Shown piece by piece: positions 1 to 7,296 of a stretch of 51,263 nt of DNA; within the stretch, counting starts at the first letter, position 1; the number at the start of each line of letters is the position of its first letter. The stretch spans positions 1 to 51,263 of the forward strand of contig JAAZDW010000006.1 in NCBI GenBank assembly GCA_012512595.1, written 5' to 3'. A program made the position numbers and the translations under genes. The notes below the pieces were generated by a model, which saw nothing but the letters and a program-made list of their open reading frames with translations, searched no databases and was not told the DNA's origin. Source of the stretch: Erysipelothrix sp. GTDB lineage: Bacteria; Bacillota_I; Bacilli_A; Erysipelotrichales; Erysipelotrichaceae.

Positions 1-251
1 ATTGCTACTAACAAAATAACAAAGGGTATTGCTCTAAAGAAATTAACTACTCCATCAATACTTGAAAATAAAACTTTGTTTGGCATTAAACCTTTATTTC
101 TAAATAAGACTAAACCAATCGCTAAAATTAAACCGATAATAAAGGCAATGGCACCGGCCACAATAACCATGTTTATTGTAGCTATAGTTTCAGTAATAAT
201 TAAATCCTTTAAGGAATACAAATTTGGAAATATTTTCTCTAAATTAAACAT
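1..251 (-). CDS. metI: Methionine ABC transporter permease (MetI-like), 3' part cut by window edge
   Basis: This is the N-terminal part (about 83 codons) of an integral-membrane permease that would form the channel of the MetNIQ methionine importer. It starts at an ATG at 251, eight bases inside the end of metN, and stays open to the window edge. The visible protein has two hydrophobic stretches and ends in FFRAIPFVILLVA, the R-(A/S)-IPF motif typical of MetI permeases. Overlap with metN implies translational coupling and shared T-box control. The rest of the permease and any substrate-binding lipoprotein lie outside the window. Confidence 0.85.
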   Translation of the reverse strand, partial: MFNLEKIFPNLYSLKDLIITETIATINMVIVAGAIAFIIGLILAIGLVLFRNKGLMPNKVLFSSIDGVVNFFRAIPFVILLVA

Positions 252-1263
252 TGGTTATCAACTCATTTACTATGACCCCTTGGTCAGCTAGAAAGTCTAG
301 TCCATTTTCGATCATCTTTTCACTCCCTTTAATAACAACAACTAAGTGGCCAAAGGATTGAAAAGATATTATTTCTATTGATCCAGCAATAATATTTACT
401 TCTAAATTATAATTTTTAATTAGACTTGTAATTAAGGCCTTACTTGAAGATTGTTGTCCATATATTAATTCAAACAAACCTTCTCCTTGGTCAATATTAT
501 TCTTTTTAACTAAGGTTGCAATATCATCTAAATTAAAGCTTTCCCTAACAAAACTTTTGGTGACTTCACTTTTTGGTTTGGTAAAAATATTTATAACCTC
601 ATCAACTTCAACTACTCTTCCTTGATCCATAATCGCAACTCGATCACAAATACTCTTAATTACATCCATTTCGTGAGTTATAATAACTATGGTTAAATTT
701 AAACTTTTATTTAACTCTTTTAAAAGGGATAGGATTGAGTCAGTTGTTTGGGGATCAAGGGCACTGGTCGCTTCATCACATAAGAGCACATCTGGATCAT
801 TGGCCAGCGCTCGCGCGATTGCGACTCGTTGTTTTTGACCACCTGATAGTTGGTTAGGATAACTAAAGGCCTTATCACTAATACCAACAATTTCCAACAA
901 AATATTTACCTTTTTTTCTACTTCTTTTTTGTTTTTATTATTGATTGGAAAAGCGACATTATCAAAAACATTTCTTGAGGCCAGTAAATTAAAGTTTTGA
1001 AAGACCATTCCAAGTTTTTTTCGAGTTTGACGGATTTCTTTTTTAGACAAAGTTAATAAATCCTTATCTTTAAAGAAAACTTGACCACTCTCTGGATATT
1101 CTAGTAAGTTTAAAGTGCGTATTAAAGTTGACTTGCCAGCCCCACTAGCACCAATAATGCCAAAGATTTCTTGTTCTCTAATTTTTAAGCTAACATCTTT
1201 AACAGCTTCTACTCTACTGTCTTCACTGATAAACGTTTTGGTAACATTTTTTAGATTAAACAT
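244..1263 (-). CDS. metN: Methionine ABC transporter ATP-binding protein MetN
   Basis: A 339-residue cytoplasmic ATPase that powers methionine import with MetI. The ABC domain has Walker A GASGAGKST near residue 38, Q-loop VFQNFNLL, signature LSGGQKQR and Walker B VLLCDEATSALD. Residues from about 260 to the end form an extra ACT-like NIL domain, which in MetN proteins senses intracellular methionine and gives transinhibition. Length is normal for MetN. The ATG at 1263 follows an AGGAGG that is buried in a terminator-like hairpin. The gene is first in its operon, behind a T-box leader with a Met (AUG) specifier, which supports methionine rather than another amino acid as substrate. Confidence 0.95.
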   Translation of the reverse strand: MFNLKNVTKTFISEDSRVEAVKDVSLKIREQEIFGIIGASGAGKSTLIRTLNLLEYPESGQVFFKDKDLLTLSKKEIRQTRKKLGMVFQNFNLLASRNVFDNVAFPINNKNKKEVEKKVNILLEIVGISDKAFSYPNQLSGGQKQRVAIARALANDPDVLLCDEATSALDPQTTDSILSLLKELNKSLNLTIVIITHEMDVIKSICDRVAIMDQGRVVEVDEVINIFTKPKSEVTKSFVRESFNLDDIATLVKKNNIDQGEGLFELIYGQQSSSKALITSLIKNYNLEVNIIAGSIEIISFQSFGHLVVVIKGSEKMIENGLDFLADQGVIVNELITNV

Positions 1264-1299
1264 AAAAAAACTTCCTCCTAATCGTATAGGACGAAGTTT
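1264..1299 (-). terminator. T-box terminator hairpin containing the metN Shine-Dalgarno
   Basis: On the minus strand a 7-bp arm (AAACTTC at 1293-1299 with GAAGTTT at 1268-1274) continues, after one mismatch, into a 5-bp arm (TCCTA with TAGGA) around a 6-base loop. The 3' arm contains the metN AGGAGG (1274-1279). A run of seven U residues (1264-1270) follows and directly abuts the ATG at 1263. The structure can therefore terminate transcription and also hide the ribosome binding site. The 5' arm begins in the T-box sequence itself, so tRNA-stabilised antiterminator formation would open it. Confidence 0.85.
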
Positions 1300-1536
1300 C
1301 GTGGTACCACCTAATTTTGTGAATACTTCACAGTATCCACCTCTTTAAGTACGCTTTATAATTTATAAAGTTATACTCTAGTATTTTAACGGGTACATCC
1401 GGCATAGCCTAATAAATATTTCGGTATGCAACTCATGGGCCATTTTCAGTAAGTTATAATTTATCTATTTTCACCAAATATAGATTCTCTAAGAAATTTA
1501 ACGTACTTACTTTTCCAATCACAGTCTTTATTAATA
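1264..1536 (-). promoter_or_regulatory. Methionine-specific T-box riboswitch leader of metN
   Basis: The untranslated leader carries the canonical T-box core AGGTGGTACCACG (1300-1312, minus strand), which pairs with the NCCA end of uncharged tRNA. Upstream lie Stem I landmarks: an AGAG-type bulge near 1487 and a GGTG apical loop near 1473. The 3' side of Stem I reads CTTACTGAAAATGG, giving an AUG (Met) specifier codon at 1441-1443. Uncharged tRNA-Met should stabilise the antiterminator and switch on metN-metI. The T-box class is clear; the specifier is read from motif spacing, and the downstream gene agrees with it. This leader fills the only stretch of more than 300 bases without a coding or stable-RNA gene. 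Confidence 0.93.
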
Positions 1537-1542
1537 AATCCA

Positions 1543-1571
1543 ATTATACATAGTTATGTTAGTCTTGTCAA
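1543..1571 (-). promoter_or_regulatory. Consensus sigma-A promoter of the metN operon
   Basis: A perfect TTGACA (1566-1571) and a perfect TATAAT (1543-1548) are separated by exactly 17 bases on the minus strand. The predicted start is near 1536. The -35 box lies only 7 bases past the sortase stop codon. Confidence 0.9.
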
Positions 1572-1578
1572 ATATCTT

Positions 1579-2352
1579 TTATTGATCTTTTAGTGGTTGA
1601 CGTGACACTTCTTTTGCAATTACTACTAATCTTCTTTCATCTGTAGCGTTTAAACATGTTTGAAGTGAAATAATATTATCATCTGCATTAAAATTTACAC
1701 CAGTATCATAAAACTGTTTAGCTTTGGCATTACTGATAAAGCTAGAAAATTCTGATTCACTAAATGAACCCATCCAATAAGGAATACTATAATAGTCATC
1801 AATCGAGTGCGCATATAATACTACGCCAACTTCAAATTCATAGATAAAGTCTTTATCAACAAAATAGAAAGTTTTGTACTTATCATAATCACTAGCCTTT
1901 TTTAGTTTGTGTAAATTAGAAAACTTTAAAGTTGAAACGGTTGTTCCATGTCCATATAAAGTTGTATTTTGTTCATCCATGTCTTGGCTTGCCTCAACAA
2001 AGACTGTTCCTAATGATAAATAATCACCATAAAAAGTATGATCTAAATAATAGTCATTATTACTACCTTGAACTACCTGTTCATTTATTTGTAGGCTTGG
2101 ATAATAAATATAACCTTTAAAATCATTGTTGATTGCATATAATTCTTGAAAACTTTTTTTGGTTAAAAAGCCAACACTGCCATCTTCTTCTTTGCCGATA
2201 ATCTCGACTACTTCTTTATTAATTGTCTTAGAGGTGTCTTTTTCCTCCTTTATTTGAAGCAATTGATAACCACTAAATAAAATCGCAATGACTGCCACTA
2301 CCATTAAAAATTTTCTTAAATATTCTTTATATTTATTTGGCATTTTTATCAC
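1579..2352 (-). CDS. Class B sortase (membrane-anchored transpeptidase)
   Basis: A 257-residue (or 254-residue) sortase. Sortases cleave a C-terminal sorting motif in surface proteins and join the protein to a nucleophile, normally peptidoglycan. One N-terminal membrane segment spans about residues 14-33 and the catalytic domain faces outside. Catalytic residues are visible: His135 in TLYGHG, Cys233 in SLQTC and Arg240/241 in DERRLVV. The late Cys and the layout resemble class B. The start is GTG at 2352 or ATG at 2343; neither has a strong ribosome binding site. The gene lies 7 bp after ftsZ and reads with it. No LPxTG-type substrate is encoded here, so the target is unknown. Confidence 0.88.
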   Translation of the reverse strand: MIKMPNKYKEYLRKFLMVVAVIAILFSGYQLLQIKEEKDTSKTINKEVVEIIGKEEDGSVGFLTKKSFQELYAINNDFKGYIYYPSLQINEQVVQGSNNDYYLDHTFYGDYLSLGTVFVEASQDMDEQNTTLYGHGTTVSTLKFSNLHKLKKASDYDKYKTFYFVDKDFIYEFEVGVVLYAHSIDDYYSIPYWMGSFSESEFSSFISNAKAKQFYDTGVNFNADDNIISLQTCLNATDERRLVVIAKEVSRQPLKDQ

Positions 2353-2359
2353 TCAATTC

Positions 2360-3469
2360 TTATTTAAATTCTCGTTGACGGATAAATGAAGGAATTTGTG
2401 AATCATCATCTAAGTCTTCAACTTCAATTTTACTATCTAAATTGTTTGTATCAGTGTTTAGTCTTTCTCTTTTTAATTCTACCTTAGGTTTTTGACGATA
2501 GTCTTTTGGTTGGGATACTTTAACATCAAAATCAAAACCGGTTGCTATCACTGTAACAATAATCGAATCGCCGACATCTTCATTAATCGCAACCCCAAAG
2601 ATAATATCAACATCTCCACCAGCTGCTTCACGAATAAATTCGACGGCTTCGTTTGCATCATAAATTGTAATATCATTACCACCGGTTATATTAACTATGG
2701 CATTAGTTGCCCCATCAATTTTAGCTTCTAAAAGTGGTGATTGAATTGCCCGCTGGGCAGCTTCAATTGCCTTGTTTTCACCTTGGGCCATCCCAATCCC
2801 AATTAGGGCACTACCTTGGCCTTGCATTGTTGTTCTAACATCCGCAAAGTCTAAATTGATTAAGGCAGGAATTGCAATTAGGTCTGTAATTGTTTGAACC
2901 CCTTGGCGAAGTACATTGTCAGCTTCCTTAAAAGCATCAAGTAAAGGAATTTTTCCAATTACTTCTAAAAGTTGATTGTTTGAAACAACAATCATTGAGT
3001 CAACATATTCCTTAAGTTCAGTTAAACCTTCTTCTGCAAACCTAATACTTTTTGGACCTTCAAAGGTAAATGGCTTAGTAACGATACCAACTGTTAATGC
3101 TCCAACTTCTTTTGCTATTTTCGCAAATAATGGTGCCGCTCCAGTTCCGGTTCCGCCACCCATTCCAGCTGTAATAAAGACCATATCGGTATCTTGCATT
3201 AATTCTCTAATTTCACTCTCATTTTCCTGGGCAGCCTTAAAGCCCATTTCTGGGTTTCTTCCAGCCCCAAGTCCCTTAGTAGTTTCTTTACCTAAGGCTA
3301 TTTTGTTTGGAATTGGTGAAATATGTAAACTTTGAAGATCAGTATTAGCGACATAAAATTCAACACCTTCTAATCCTTCTTCAACCATTCTATTGACTGC
3401 ATTGGTGCCAGCTCCACCGATTCCAAATACTTTGATTTTTGCAACTTGATTTAAATCTAATTTTGCCAT
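2360..3469 (-). CDS. ftsZ: Cell division GTPase FtsZ
   Basis: The tubulin-like protein that polymerises into the Z-ring at mid-cell. The nucleotide-binding glycine loop GGGTGTG is at residues 104-110 and the T7 catalytic loop (NLDFADVRT) is near 205-213. A charged linker follows, ending in the conserved C-terminal peptide [11 protein letters not shown] that docks on FtsA. At 369 residues the length is typical. The ATG at 3469 follows AGGAGG at good spacing. It lies 11 bp downstream of ftsA, the usual partner order, with sortase as the third gene. No mur or ftsW genes are adjacent, unlike a dcw cluster. Confidence 0.97.
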   Translation of the reverse strand: MAKLDLNQVAKIKVFGIGGAGTNAVNRMVEEGLEGVEFYVANTDLQSLHISPIPNKIALGKETTKGLGAGRNPEMGFKAAQENESEIRELMQDTDMVFITAGMGGGTGTGAAPLFAKIAKEVGALTVGIVTKPFTFEGPKSIRFAEEGLTELKEYVDSMIVVSNNQLLEVIGKIPLLDAFKEADNVLRQGVQTITDLIAIPALINLDFADVRTTMQGQGSALIGIGMAQGENKAIEAAQRAIQSPLLEAKIDGATNAIVNITGGNDITIYDANEAVEFIREAAGGDVDIIFGVAINEDVGDSIIVTVIATGFDFDVKVSQPKDYRQKPKVELKRERLNTDTNNLDSKIEVEDLDDDSQIPSFIRQREFK

Positions 3470-3480
3470 TATATTTCCTC

Positions 3481-4737
3481 CTAATTATCCTTATTGATTT
3501 TAAATAATTCTTTAAAGCGGTTTGCCATTGAATCTTCACTCTGACTAAATTCTTTTAATTTAATTTCTTTATCATACATTTGCTTATTTAAACTATTCTC
3601 ATTGATGCTATTTAAAACTGATATATCTTTGTAAGCATAAATTGATCCTAAACAAGCTGTTAAACTACCTTTTCTTGCCCCAAGAATTGCTGGAGAGTAA
3701 ACTTTTGTTGGTGACTTTAAAATTTCTCGACAAATTTCACTCAAAGAAACAATCGAAGCACCCTTGCCAGTAATATAAACTTCACTTTCTTTATCTTCTA
3801 AAATTGGCGCAATCATTTGACTAATTTCATTAAATTGATCACAGAGGATTGGCATTAATAAATTGTTTAAATATTTATCATCGATAGATTTAGTTTCACT
3901 ACCTTCTGAATAAAGAAAAACTGGGGCCACTTGATTGTCCGCAATCGTTAAATAATCATTTGTCAAAATAAGCTTTTCTGCGTTATTTCTGGAAATATTA
4001 TTGTCTTTTACAATTGAATCAACTAAGTCAGCATAACCAACATCCATCATTAAGCTGTTAATAATTCTACCATTATGTAACAGTGACATTGTTAAATTAG
4101 AACGTTCATATCTAATAATTATAATGTTTTTATTTCGGGATGGTTCTAATAGCGCCATTTCTGTTGCCATGGCATAACTGTCTAAAAATATATCCAAAAC
4201 GGCAAATCCAGCTTTTTCAATTACACTAATGTAATCAAAAATTAAGGCTTTGGGACCTGTATATAGATCAACATCAACATATAGGCGAGAAATCTTTTTA
4301 TCTAATTTTAATTTTTTTGACGAAACTCCATCAATTATATAACGATTGAAAACTTGATTTATCAATATCTCATTATCAGCATATTCTAAGTCTAGGGCTT
4401 GCGTTATCGCATCATTTACATCTTTTTTAGAAAAATAATCGCTTTCTTCAAAGTTTACAATTTTAACTCTTTTTGAATAACGTTTAATTGAATAACTCGG
4501 AATCAATAATATAATTTTATCGATCGTAAAACCCATTTTGTCTGACACATCGGTAATAATTTCTTGAATGTTTTCTACCAATTTATTTGTATCAACAATT
4601 TCAATTTTATCAATTGCATCTGTATAAAGTGACTCTGTCTTTAATATATTCAGTTGATTGTTATGAAACTCGCCCAAAATGAAACGAACTTCATGGTCAA
4701 CAAACTCAATAGCTCCATAAATTTCCTTTTGGTTCAC
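3481..4737 (-). CDS. ftsA: Cell division protein FtsA (actin-like membrane tether of FtsZ)
   Basis: An actin-fold ATPase that ties FtsZ filaments to the membrane. The fold is recognisable from the N-terminal YGAIEF strand, a 1C-like insertion, the central [19 protein letters not shown] strand region and [10 protein letters not shown] late in the protein. The C-terminus ([16 protein letters not shown]) can form the usual amphipathic membrane helix. Start choice: an ATG at 4755 has no ribosome binding site and itself contains the AGGAGG. The in-frame GTG at 4737 lies 8 bases after that AGGAGG and is preferred, giving 418 residues. Sequence divergence from Bacillus FtsA is high, but the position before ftsZ supports the call. 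Confidence 0.9.
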   Translation of the reverse strand: MNQKEIYGAIEFVDHEVRFILGEFHNNQLNILKTESLYTDAIDKIEIVDTNKLVENIQEIITDVSDKMGFTIDKIILLIPSYSIKRYSKRVKIVNFEESDYFSKKDVNDAITQALDLEYADNEILINQVFNRYIIDGVSSKKLKLDKKISRLYVDVDLYTGPKALIFDYISVIEKAGFAVLDIFLDSYAMATEMALLEPSRNKNIIIIRYERSNLTMSLLHNGRIINSLMMDVGYADLVDSIVKDNNISRNNAEKLILTNDYLTIADNQVAPVFLYSEGSETKSIDDKYLNNLLMPILCDQFNEISQMIAPILEDKESEVYITGKGASIVSLSEICREILKSPTKVYSPAILGARKGSLTACLGSIYAYKDISVLNSINENSLNKQMYDKEIKLKEFSQSEDSMANRFKELFKINKDN

Positions 4738-4887
4738 ACACTCAGCCTCCTGCATCTATAAATGACAATAATTTATATTACTAGTATACTACAATAAACA
4801 AAACAATTAAACATTCAACCTTAAAATCCCCCTAAAGTAAAGTAAAATATATTTATCCTAATTAAGTCGGTTAAAGCTAGCTTTTTC

Positions 4888-4916
4888 TTGATTTATTATA
4901 TGTGATGTGATATTAT
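4888..4916 (+). promoter_or_regulatory. rpmB promoter
   Basis: TTGATT (4888-4893), a 17-base spacer and TATTAT (4911-4916) precede rpmB. A 12-bp perfect palindrome AAAGCTAGCTTT (4873-4884) sits just upstream of the -35. The region 4756-4950 is the divergent control region for ftsA and rpmB; I saw no equally good promoter for ftsA. Confidence 0.7.
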
Positions 4917-4950
4917 ATCTAAGCAGTAATTAAGAAAGGGGGTTTACGGT

Positions 4951-5148
4951 ATGTCAAATGATAAAATATCCGTAACCGGAACTAGAAAACCGCTATTTGG
5001 TAACAAACGTTCACACTCATTACGCTCTTCTAGACGTAAATGGAATGTTAATACACAAAATGCTACGATTATGGTTGATGGGAAACCAACAAAAGTCCGT
5101 ATATCTGCCCGAGAACTTAAAGTTTTAAAAGCACAAGGTAGAATATAA
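4951..5148 (+). CDS. rpmB: Ribosomal protein bL28
   Basis: A 65-residue basic protein of the large ribosomal subunit. The family pattern is visible: [17 protein letters not shown], then RRKWNVNTQ and [16 protein letters not shown]. It has no cysteines, so it is the zinc-free form of L28. The ATG follows AAGGGGG. As in Bacillus, rpmB stands alone on the opposite strand, converging on the thiN end of the priA-to-thiN block, and a shared terminator separates them. Confidence 0.97.
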   Translation: MSNDKISVTGTRKPLFGNKRSHSLRSSRRKWNVNTQNATIMVDGKPTKVRISARELKVLKAQGRI

Positions 5149-5166
5149 AATCATAATTGATTTAGT

Positions 5167-5194
5167 AAAAAGCTCTTTTATAAGAGCTTTTTTT
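5167..5194. terminator. Bidirectional terminator between rpmB and thiN
   Basis: The arm AAAAAGCTCTT (5167-5177), a TTAT loop and the arm AAGAGCTTTTTTT (5182-5194) give a strong hairpin. A U-tract follows in both directions, so it can end both rpmB and the thiN operon. Confidence 0.9.
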
Positions 5195-5789
5195 ATTGGT
5201 CTGAGCTTAAGACAACAGTTACATTACCACTCACTACCTCAATTTGGGCAAAATCATCTATAATCTCATTGGCACTTGTATAAGTGTCATAGTAGGCTAT
5301 CTTTTGATTATCTAATTCATACTTGGTACCACTTAGAGTAACAATCGCCTCATCATTTGTAAAAAGTGATAAGAATTGGAATTCTTTTTTTATCCGGTGA
5401 TGGCCCTTTTTAAAATTAAATATTTTGCTGTTTTCTAAAAGATAAGTGACATTATACTTTTCAGTCAAACGATAGTTAACTAGTAAGTGATCTAATCTAA
5501 GGCCAACATCTCCAATTAAAGTTATATCCTTATATCCTAGACTTAAAACATATAAAATTGCAGCTTCACTATCCGTTTCATTTTTTATAATTGAAAGCTT
5601 AACTTGTTTTTTACTCATTTTTTTAACAAGTGCTAACTCTTTTTCATTGATTGAATCAAAATCACCTATAGCCACATCCATTTGGATGTCTTTTTTAGCT
5701 AACATAAAAGCGCCACAGTCTACCCCGACAATAAAATCACAGTCATAACTAGGATTGAAAGTATGGGGCAAGTAAATATTTACCTTCAT
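5193..5789 (-). CDS. thiN: Thiamine pyrophosphokinase
   Basis: Transfers pyrophosphate from ATP to thiamine, making the cofactor TPP. The 198-residue protein shows GVDCGAFML, IGDFDSI (residues about 42-48), KNETDSEAAILYVL and LIGDVGLRLDHLLVNY, the metal/ATP-binding and thiamine-site blocks of the family. It is the last gene of the priA block, and its ATG overlaps the rpe TGA. It completes the thiamine salvage route with the TPP-controlled transporter thiT at 39384. No de novo thiamine genes are in the window. Confidence 0.95.
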   Translation of the reverse strand: MKVNIYLPHTFNPSYDCDFIVGVDCGAFMLAKKDIQMDVAIGDFDSINEKELALVKKMSKKQVKLSIIKNETDSEAAILYVLSLGYKDITLIGDVGLRLDHLLVNYRLTEKYNVTYLLENSKIFNFKKGHHRIKKEFQFLSLFTNDEAIVTLSGTKYELDNQKIAYYDTYTSANEIIDDFAQIEVVSGNVTVVLSSDQ

Positions 5790-6430
5790 CTTAGTGACTT
5801 GATATTTTCAACAATATTACCATTGAAAACATAAGAACCTGCAACTAAAATATCTACTCCTGCAGCTTTAGCAAGCTTGCCAGTATCTTTATCAATTCCG
5901 CCATCAATTTCAATTAAGTAGTTATAATCTAAAGATTCTCTTAATTTAACTAACTCTTTTACTTTAATAAGTGAGTCATGCATAAATGTTTGACCACCAA
6001 AGCCTGGCTCAACGGACATAACTAAGACTATATCGACAGCTTTTAACAATGGTTGGATTTCCTGAATCGTTGTTTTTGGTTTTACAACTATCCCCGTTTT
6101 AACACCTCTACTTTTTATATACTCAATAATTTCTAAGGCTTCAAAATGATTTTCAACCGCTTCAATATGAAAAGTAATTGAATCTGCGCCTGCATCAATA
6201 AACCATTTGGCGACATCTTTAGGATTTGATACCATAATATGGACATCACAAAATAAAGTTGTTAATTTTTTTACTTCTTCTAAAACCTTTGGTCCATAAC
6301 TGATGTTTGGAACAAAATGTCCATCCATAACATCAAAATGAATCCAATCTGCATGATTATTTAAAACTTCTATTTGTTCACTAAACTTGCTAAAATCTAA
6401 TGAAAGAACAGATGGTGCAATTTTTATCAT
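5786..6430 (-). CDS. rpe: Ribulose-phosphate 3-epimerase
   Basis: Interconverts ribulose 5-phosphate and xylulose 5-phosphate in the pentose phosphate pathway. The 214-residue TIM barrel shows IAPSVLSLDF at the N-terminus, the metal-binding HFDVMDGHFVPN, DVHIMV, VMSVEPGFGGQ and the phosphate loop EIDGGI..AGVDILVAGSYVF. Its ATG shares a base with the rsgA stop (TAATG), and its TGA overlaps the thiN start, so the three are translationally coupled. Length and motifs are normal. Confidence 0.97.
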   Translation of the reverse strand: MIKIAPSVLSLDFSKFSEQIEVLNNHADWIHFDVMDGHFVPNISYGPKVLEEVKKLTTLFCDVHIMVSNPKDVAKWFIDAGADSITFHIEAVENHFEALEIIEYIKSRGVKTGIVVKPKTTIQEIQPLLKAVDIVLVMSVEPGFGGQTFMHDSLIKVKELVKLRESLDYNYLIEIDGGIDKDTGKLAKAAGVDILVAGSYVFNGNIVENIKSLR

Positions 6431-7296
6431 TAATACAGTCTCCTTACATCGGCTATTTCTTCGTTAAACTTTAAGTAGTTTTCATAACGTTCTTTAGGAA
6501 TTAGTCCAGCTTCAACTGCTTTTATTACTCCACAACCTGGCTCTTTAATATGAAAGCAATCACTAAAGCGACATAAAGCTGAATACTCTTCAAATTCAAA
6601 CATGGCATCTCTTAGATCTTCTATCGTTAAAACAGTTAAGTCAATCTTAGAAAAGCCTGGCGTATCTGCCACCCACCCACTACCAACTGGTAGGTATTGA
6701 ACATGTCTTGTCGTATGTTTACCACGGCCTAAGGACTGACTTATTTCTTGAGTCTTAATTTCAAAGTCAGGATTAATCCGATTTAATAAAGTTGATTTCC
6801 CAACCCCACTTTGGCCACTTAAAACTGAAAACTTATTGGCAACAATCTTTTCGATTTCGCCAGTATCCTTGTCTTTTCCACTTTTAATAACTCGATAACC
6901 ACTTTTAACATAATTATCTATTAAAAGATTAATTTTGTCATCTTTATCTAAAAGATCCATTTTGCTAATAATTAATACTGGTTTAACCCGGTGAAAATTT
7001 GACATCACTAACATTTGATCAACTAAAGAAACTGAAAAGTCTGGATCTTTAGCTGATACAACAATTAACATTTGATCAATGTTTGCGATTGGCGGTCGCC
7101 TTAAATCATTAAAACGATCTAAGATATCGACAATCATATACTTTTCTTCTCTTATTTCAAGTTTTACAATGTCTCCAGTTTTTGGAGCCATTTTTAATCT
7201 TAATTTACCACTAGCAATAGTATCAACTATTTCCTTACTATCTAACAATACTTGGTAACGATTTGAAATTAATCTAATTATTCTACCTTTTATCAT
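6430..7296 (-). CDS. rsgA: Ribosome small-subunit GTPase RsgA
   Basis: A circularly permuted GTPase that checks late 30S maturation. The 288-residue protein has an N-terminal OB fold, G4 (ISKMDL) before G1 (GQSGVGKST) and G3 (DTPG). A C-terminal zinc site follows, with Cys, Cys/His and Cys in CRFSDCFHIKEPGCGV. The permuted order is diagnostic. Its ATG overlaps the prkC stop (ATGA). The neighbouring PASTA kinase may phosphorylate it, as is known for the homologous pair in Bacillus, but nothing in the sequence proves that here. Confidence 0.96.
   Translation of the reverse strand: MIKGRIIRLISNRYQVLLDSKEIVDTIASGKLRLKMAPKTGDIVKLEIREEKYMIVDILDRFNDLRRPPIANIDQMLIVVSAKDPDFSVSLVDQMLVMSNFHRVKPVLIISKMDLLDKDDKINLLIDNYVKSGYRVIKSGKDKDTGEIEKIVANKFSVLSGQSGVGKSTLLNRINPDFEIKTQEISQSLGRGKHTTRHVQYLPVGSGWVADTPGFSKIDLTVLTIEDLRDAMFEFEEYSALCRFSDCFHIKEPGCGVIKAVEAGLIPKERYENYLKFNEEIADVRRLY

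Noticed and set aside
76-291. Plus-strand open frame opposite metI
   Set aside because: It is a shadow of the clearly MetI-like minus-strand frame and has no ribosome site.
2976-3335. 119-codon plus-strand frame opposite ftsZ
   Set aside because: It is antisense to a strongly conserved gene, and its composition reflects the reverse reading of FtsZ codons.
4738-4755. Upstream ATG start for ftsA
   Set aside because: The ATG contains the AGGAGG in its own first codons and has no ribosome site before it; the GTG at 4737 has ideal spacing.
4873-4884. AAAGCTAGCTTT palindrome as an rpmB operator
   Set aside because: The position is suggestive, but the gene is a ribosomal protein, no loop is possible, and nothing else supports regulation; it is only noted in the promoter entry.
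7293-7296. TGA read as tryptophan (code 4)
   Set aside because: prkC, rpe and aroQ end cleanly at TGA within ATGA overlaps at normal protein lengths, and Trp positions use TGG.
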